Below, piece after piece: positions 60,231-64,000 of a stretch of 64,000 nt of DNA (position 1 is its first letter; each line of letters opens with the position of its first letter). The translations under genes and the position numbers were made by a program. Source of the stretch: Flavobacteriales bacterium (GTDB lineage: Bacteria > Bacteroidota > Bacteroidia > Flavobacteriales > JASBRU01); the NCBI GenBank assembly GCA_030149285.1, contig JASBRU010000004.1:278063-342062 (forward strand), in the 5' to 3' direction. Below the pieces are notes generated by a model. The model saw only the letters and a list, made by a program, of their open reading frames with translations. It was not told the DNA's origin and did not search any database.

Positions 60231-62411
60231 ATGAAAAAACTTATCCAATTTATTGGTGTTATAGCACTAATAGCGTTCTCTAGTAACACCCATGCTTCAC
60301 ACATCGTTGGTGGAGATATTCAGTATGAGTATGTAGGGCCGGGTGCCGGTTCAACAGAAATCTACAAAGTAAGAATGAGAAAATATAGAGATTCTCGCGC
60401 GGCATTTATTGGTGCATACGGACCAACAGTAACTATAGATATTAGCTCTAGCTGTGCTCCAAGTTTTACTGCGGTTCTTAACCAAGTAAATGGTCCCGGT
60501 AGACCTACCACACCTAATTTAGATCAGTGTGTATCAACTTCTTCTCCACAATACTTTATTATTGAAGAGGTAATCTATGAAGGCAACGTTATTATTCCTA
60601 CAGCTTGTAATGATTGGATTTTTGCTCATGGCGAAAATGCAAGAAATGCAGCTATTAATACGATTAACGCACCAGGGTCTCAAAATTTTTATATTGAAGC
60701 ATTGTTAAACAATTTGCAAGCTCCTGGTAATAGTTCTCCAAATTTTGTGAGTACTCCGGTAAGGGTGTTTTGTTTAAACAGCCCTTTAAGTATAGCTCAA
60801 ACCACTACGGAGTTAAATGGTGACTCACTTAGATATACCTTGGTAACTCCTAAAACGGGGCCTACAACAACAGTTACTTTTTTAGCTCCTTATACTGCTA
60901 CTTTCCCGTTATCATCATCATCGCCTTTTATTATAAATGCCAGAAATGGGCTTATAAACTTTACCCCTGATATGATTCAGGTAGGCGCAATGGCAGTTTT
61001 GGTAGAAGAGTTTAGATATGATAGCGTAAATAATGCATGGATACAAATAGGTTCGGCTTTGAGAGATATGCAAATAAATATTGCCAGCCAATGTAAATCT
61101 CTTGCGGCTGCAGGGCCACAGTTAAGCTTAACAGACCCTACAGTTACTATAGACCCTATAACTGGCCATCCTCTTAAACAATACGACTGTAGAGATTTAG
61201 ACAGTACAGTGGTATTGAAGTTCTCTACTGATATTATTTGTGCTTCAGTAGACCCTACAGGAGCAGACATGCGTTTAACTCACCCCAATGGAACGCCTGT
61301 GCCTGTATTGAGCTTAAACCCCCAAAACTGTAATTTTGATGGAACTACAAAAGAGTTGCAATTAAAGCTACATGTTCCCTTAAGTGCCAACGGAGACTAC
61401 ATATTGTACACAAAGGTTGGGTTTGATGGTAATACCTTGACCAATGCATGTGGCTTTGGTGTACCCGAAAATGATACAATTATACTTAGAGTCTCTGGTT
61501 GTTTTACGCCTCAACAAAAAATAGAAAACGTATTGATAGAGGAAGATAATCATCCAAAAGTTCAATACACTCCTGATTTAGCCTCATTCCCCGGAGCCCT
61601 ATTAGATGAGTATCGTTTTTATAGAGCAGAAAATAATATTGCAGGTCCATATAGTAGAATAGGTGGAAAAGGTCCGGCAAATACAATGAATTTTGATGAT
61701 TTTTCTTTATTCCCAGCTAATGTAGACCAAACACAATATTTCTATTACATGAGTATGGTTATTAACGGTTTTGAAGATGTAAATACGATTACAGACACTA
61801 TAGGAAGTATATTGTTAACGGGTATTGTAGATTTTCTAGATGATAATATAATCAACCTAAGATGGACGCCATACAATGGATGGGGACCGGGAGTAATACC
61901 AAACTACAGCGTATTTACAAGTTCAGATTCAGGAGCAGTATGGACTGTAGTTCCGGCAGCAAATGGTATTGCAGCTACCAATTATACATTAACAAGGCCT
62001 ACAAATGCAGGCGATTTCTGGATATCTGTAAGAACAACAAATCCAAATAATCCATCATTTACTTCAATCTCTAACTGGATAGGGGATAATATACCTGAGC
62101 CACCTTCGGCAGACCCGGTAGTAATACCCAATGTTATTTCGCCAAATAGCAAAGACCCCGCTAACACCGTGTTTACAATTGAGAATATTGAACAATATGT
62201 TGAACGAAATTTAGTAGTACATAACCGTTGGGGTAAAAAGGTATACGAGAGTAGTAATTACACCAATGAAGAAGCTTGGGATGGAAGATTCCAAGGTTCA
62301 GGAGATGTTGTAGGAGACGGTGTATACTTCTATGAGTTGATATTGACAGATTCGGCTACTAACGAAACCAAAGTATACAAAGGAAGTGTACATGTGTTTA
62401 CAAATGAGTAA
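60231..62411 (+). CDS. Gliding-motility-associated surface protein with type B T9SS sorting domain, copy 1
   Basis: A 726-aa exported protein with a signal peptide cut near NTHAS. An N-terminal beta-rich region (SHIVGGDIQYEYV...) is found at the start of many such proteins. Further Ig/fibronectin-like beta modules at about 400-640 and the C-terminal gliding-associated sorting domain (about 640-726, VIPNVISPNSKDP, VVHNRWGKKVYESSNY, DGVYFYELIL) follow. It is probably a surface adhesin or fibre. A longer frame from 60186 lies in the inverted repeat, so the ATG at 60231 was chosen. The next gene is a close paralog. Confidence 0.88.
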   Translation: MKKLIQFIGVIALIAFSSNTHASHIVGGDIQYEYVGPGAGSTEIYKVRMRKYRDSRAAFIGAYGPTVTIDISSSCAPSFTAVLNQVNGPGRPTTPNLDQCVSTSSPQYFIIEEVIYEGNVIIPTACNDWIFAHGENARNAAINTINAPGSQNFYIEALLNNLQAPGNSSPNFVSTPVRVFCLNSPLSIAQTTTELNGDSLRYTLVTPKTGPTTTVTFLAPYTATFPLSSSSPFIINARNGLINFTPDMIQVGAMAVLVEEFRYDSVNNAWIQIGSALRDMQINIASQCKSLAAAGPQLSLTDPTVTIDPITGHPLKQYDCRDLDSTVVLKFSTDIICASVDPTGADMRLTHPNGTPVPVLSLNPQNCNFDGTTKELQLKLHVPLSANGDYILYTKVGFDGNTLTNACGFGVPENDTIILRVSGCFTPQQKIENVLIEEDNHPKVQYTPDLASFPGALLDEYRFYRAENNIAGPYSRIGGKGPANTMNFDDFSLFPANVDQTQYFYYMSMVINGFEDVNTITDTIGSILLTGIVDFLDDNIINLRWTPYNGWGPGVIPNYSVFTSSDSGAVWTVVPAANGIAATNYTLTRPTNAGDFWISVRTTNPNNPSFTSISNWIGDNIPEPPSADPVVIPNVISPNSKDPANTVFTIENIEQYVERNLVVHNRWGKKVYESSNYTNEEAWDGRFQGSGDVVGDGVYFYELILTDSATNETKVYKGSVHVFTNE

Positions 62412-62449
62412 AATAAAACCTACTTATTTGCTCTGTAATTATAATAAAT

Positions 62450-62476
62450 AAGGGGGATTTGTGTAAAATCTCCCTT
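62450..62476 (+). terminator. Probable terminator between the two gliding-type genes
   Basis: AAGGGGGATTT / AAATCTCCCTT with a five-base loop (one mismatch). The T run that follows is short and broken, so strength is uncertain. Confidence 0.5.
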
Positions 62477-62611
62477 TAGGGTTTTTCGGATAATAATAAA
62501 ACTCATCGTAAACTAATTCTCAACATCATTATACTCTGTTGCTATTCTCATTTGCACATGTAATTACTATGTTTACGTTGCAGATTTTGACAAATTTATA
62601 ATCGATAGTCC

Positions 62612-64000
62612 ATGAGAAAATTAATACTTTTAATCAGCGTAGTTGCGTTAATAATCGTTTCTCCTAATGAAGCAAAAGCTTCTCATTTAGCGGGTGGAGA
62701 TATCCAATATGAATATATTGGAGACGTAACAGGTAATCAATATGAGTATGAATTTACTGTAAGAATTTACCGAGATGCTACAGGTATTAACCTAAATAAT
62801 ACGGTATCTTTGAGTATAGTATCTTCATGCTATGCCAATACATCCATAAATTTACCCTTAGTTTTAGGTACTGGTAATGGCAACCTAGCTCCAAACTTAG
62901 ATCAATGTGTTCAGTCTTCTTCTCCTGACTTTTTACCTATTGAAGAATGGGTGTACAGAGGTACAAGGATATTGAATGGACCATGTCAGGATTGGGTTTT
63001 TTCAGTTGACCTAAATGCTCGTAACACAGGGATTACTACATTAGCCACTTCGGGTGATATGTATATAGAGTCTGAGCTAAATAACTTACAGGCACCGGGT
63101 AACTCATCACCTTATTTTGTAAGTACGCCAGTACGTGTTTTTTGTGTGGGTAACCAATTGAGTTTTCCTCAAACTACGGTAGAGCCAGATGGTGATAGAA
63201 TTACTTACAGTTTTGCAACTCCAAAGACTAATCCAAATGCTTTTGTGACTTTTAATGCAGGCTATACAGCTGCAACACCATTGTCTTATGACCCTTCTTT
63301 TGGGTTTAACTTAGATCCTACAAATGGTTTAATTACATTTATTCCTACCATGAACGAAATAGGTGTAATGGCAGTACTGGTGGAAGAAGAACGATATGAT
63401 AGTGTAAATAATGCCTGGATAAAAATTGGTTCGGTTTTACGTGATATGCAAATAAATATTGCAGCTACATGTAACCCTGCTGTATTTGATGGACCAAAAC
63501 TAGACCCATCAGCTAGTGGAGCAGGTACTGACCCTGTAACCGGTCATCCGTTTATGACATATAATTGTTTAGATAGTTCAGTTGTATTAAGGTTTGATGA
63601 TGATATTATTTGTAGTAGTGTAGACCCTACCGGTGCAGATATGCGTTTAACACACCCTAATGGTACACCCGTACCTGTATTGGGCTTAAACCCACAAAAC
63701 TGTAACGTAGATGGTACAACTAATGAATTAAGACTAAAGCTTCATAGACCTTTAAGTGCCAACGGAGATTATATATTATATACAAAAGTTGGTTTTGATG
63801 GTAATACCTTGACCAATGCATGCGGTTTTGGTGTACCTGAAAATGATACAATTATACTTAGAGTCTCTGGTTGTTTTACTGCCCAACAAAAAATAGAAAA
63901 TGTATTGATAGAAGTGGATAACCATCCTAAAGTACAATACAGTCCTGATTTAGCCTCATTCCCTAATTACTTATTAGATGAGTATCGCTTTTTCAGGTCA
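62612..64000 (+). CDS. Gliding-motility-associated surface protein, copy 2, 3' end outside window
   Basis: 463 codons are visible with no stop before the window ends. The signal peptide (MRKLILLISVVALIIVSPNE..., cut near AKAS) leads into SHLAGGDIQYEYIG, matching SHIVGGDIQYEYVG of copy 1. The two are collinear, with shared blocks such as LNNLQAPGNSSP, STPVRVFC, MAVLVEE and DMQINIA. The block from about 63,640 to 63,960 is far closer to copy 1 at the DNA level than the first 700 bp. The missing end is expected to carry a type B sorting domain. Confidence 0.88.
   Translation, partial: MRKLILLISVVALIIVSPNEAKASHLAGGDIQYEYIGDVTGNQYEYEFTVRIYRDATGINLNNTVSLSIVSSCYANTSINLPLVLGTGNGNLAPNLDQCVQSSSPDFLPIEEWVYRGTRILNGPCQDWVFSVDLNARNTGITTLATSGDMYIESELNNLQAPGNSSPYFVSTPVRVFCVGNQLSFPQTTVEPDGDRITYSFATPKTNPNAFVTFNAGYTAATPLSYDPSFGFNLDPTNGLITFIPTMNEIGVMAVLVEEERYDSVNNAWIKIGSVLRDMQINIAATCNPAVFDGPKLDPSASGAGTDPVTGHPFMTYNCLDSSVVLRFDDDIICSSVDPTGADMRLTHPNGTPVPVLGLNPQNCNVDGTTNELRLKLHRPLSANGDYILYTKVGFDGNTLTNACGFGVPENDTIILRVSGCFTAQQKIENVLIEVDNHPKVQYSPDLASFPNYLLDEYRFFRS

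Overview
The window comes from a low-GC (high thirties percent by eye) member of the Bacteroidota, most likely a free-living, marine-type Flavobacteriales relative. The evidence is as follows. There are type IX secretion (T9SS) sorting domains on five proteins, two of them of the gliding-motility-associated kind. Promoters have the TAnnTTTG -7 box typical of the phylum. A TonB-dependent receptor, PorT-like barrels, an HU/SPOR division-type protein and the DUF6341/DUF6427-type gene pair are also present. I see no rRNA, tRNA, CRISPR array, prophage or transposase. The placement below phylum is an inference.

Layout. 1-4.9 kb: the 3' part of an AddA/RecB-like helicase-nuclease, kbl, a TPR protein, and a bacilliredoxin on the other strand. 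5-7.4 kb: a small membrane protein, a composite intergenic repeat, tadA and a lipoprotein. 7.5-13 kb: aspS overlapping a ClC channel with CBS domains, then two exported proteins. 13.3-17.3 kb (minus): an AddB-like nuclease, purQ and a GNAT acetyltransferase. 17.4-20 kb: a tandem pair of membrane fatty acid hydroxylases/sterol desaturases. 20-23.4 kb (minus): yicC-gmk-nadD, an EamA transporter and a Spx/ArsC-like protein. 23.5-27.8 kb: a PLP gamma-synthase, a KtrA/TrkA-like protein, an SDR, a tandem pair of exported proteins and a YcxB-like membrane protein. 28-30.7 kb: trpS, and plsC overlapping gatC. 30.8-34.5 kb: an MBOAT plus two AlgJ-like SGNH proteins, a surface O-acylation cassette. 34.5-38 kb: a cobalamin riboswitch, a BtuB-like receptor and a beta-propeller protein with a T9SS tail. 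38-40.7 kb: a small T9SS protein and three tandem lipoproteins. 40.8-46 kb (minus): gdhA, dprA, a T9SS protein and a cupin. 46-49 kb: an ECF sigma factor, a predicted envelope-spanning barrel protein and a PorT-like barrel. 49-60 kb: kdsB, HU-SPOR, a thioesterase, a glycosyltransferase, the DUF6427/DUF6341 pair, purD, a redoxin, an acyl-CoA carboxylase beta subunit, yebC and lepA. 60-64 kb: two tandem gliding-type T9SS proteins, the second cut by the window end.

How the genes connect. The B12-regulated receptor and propeller form a surface capture-and-import unit that resembles Bacteroides BtuB/BtuG, but with T9SS export in place of a lipid anchor. The acyl-CoA carboxylase may feed a B12-dependent methylmalonyl-CoA route. 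The ECF sigma gene and the divergent T9SS-cargo gene share the same bipartite promoter, GCAACC-N15-GCATC, so they probably form a small autoregulated regulon.

Non-coding structure. A dispersed palindrome-rich repeat of about 356 bp occurs twice almost intact (in opposite orientations), once as a longer composite and once as a remnant. One internal stem-loop is flipped in one copy. A perfect 20-bp inverted repeat encloses a terminator-like hairpin immediately upstream of the first gliding-type gene. Several genes have a -7 box only 4-7 nt upstream of the start codon, which suggests leaderless transcripts.
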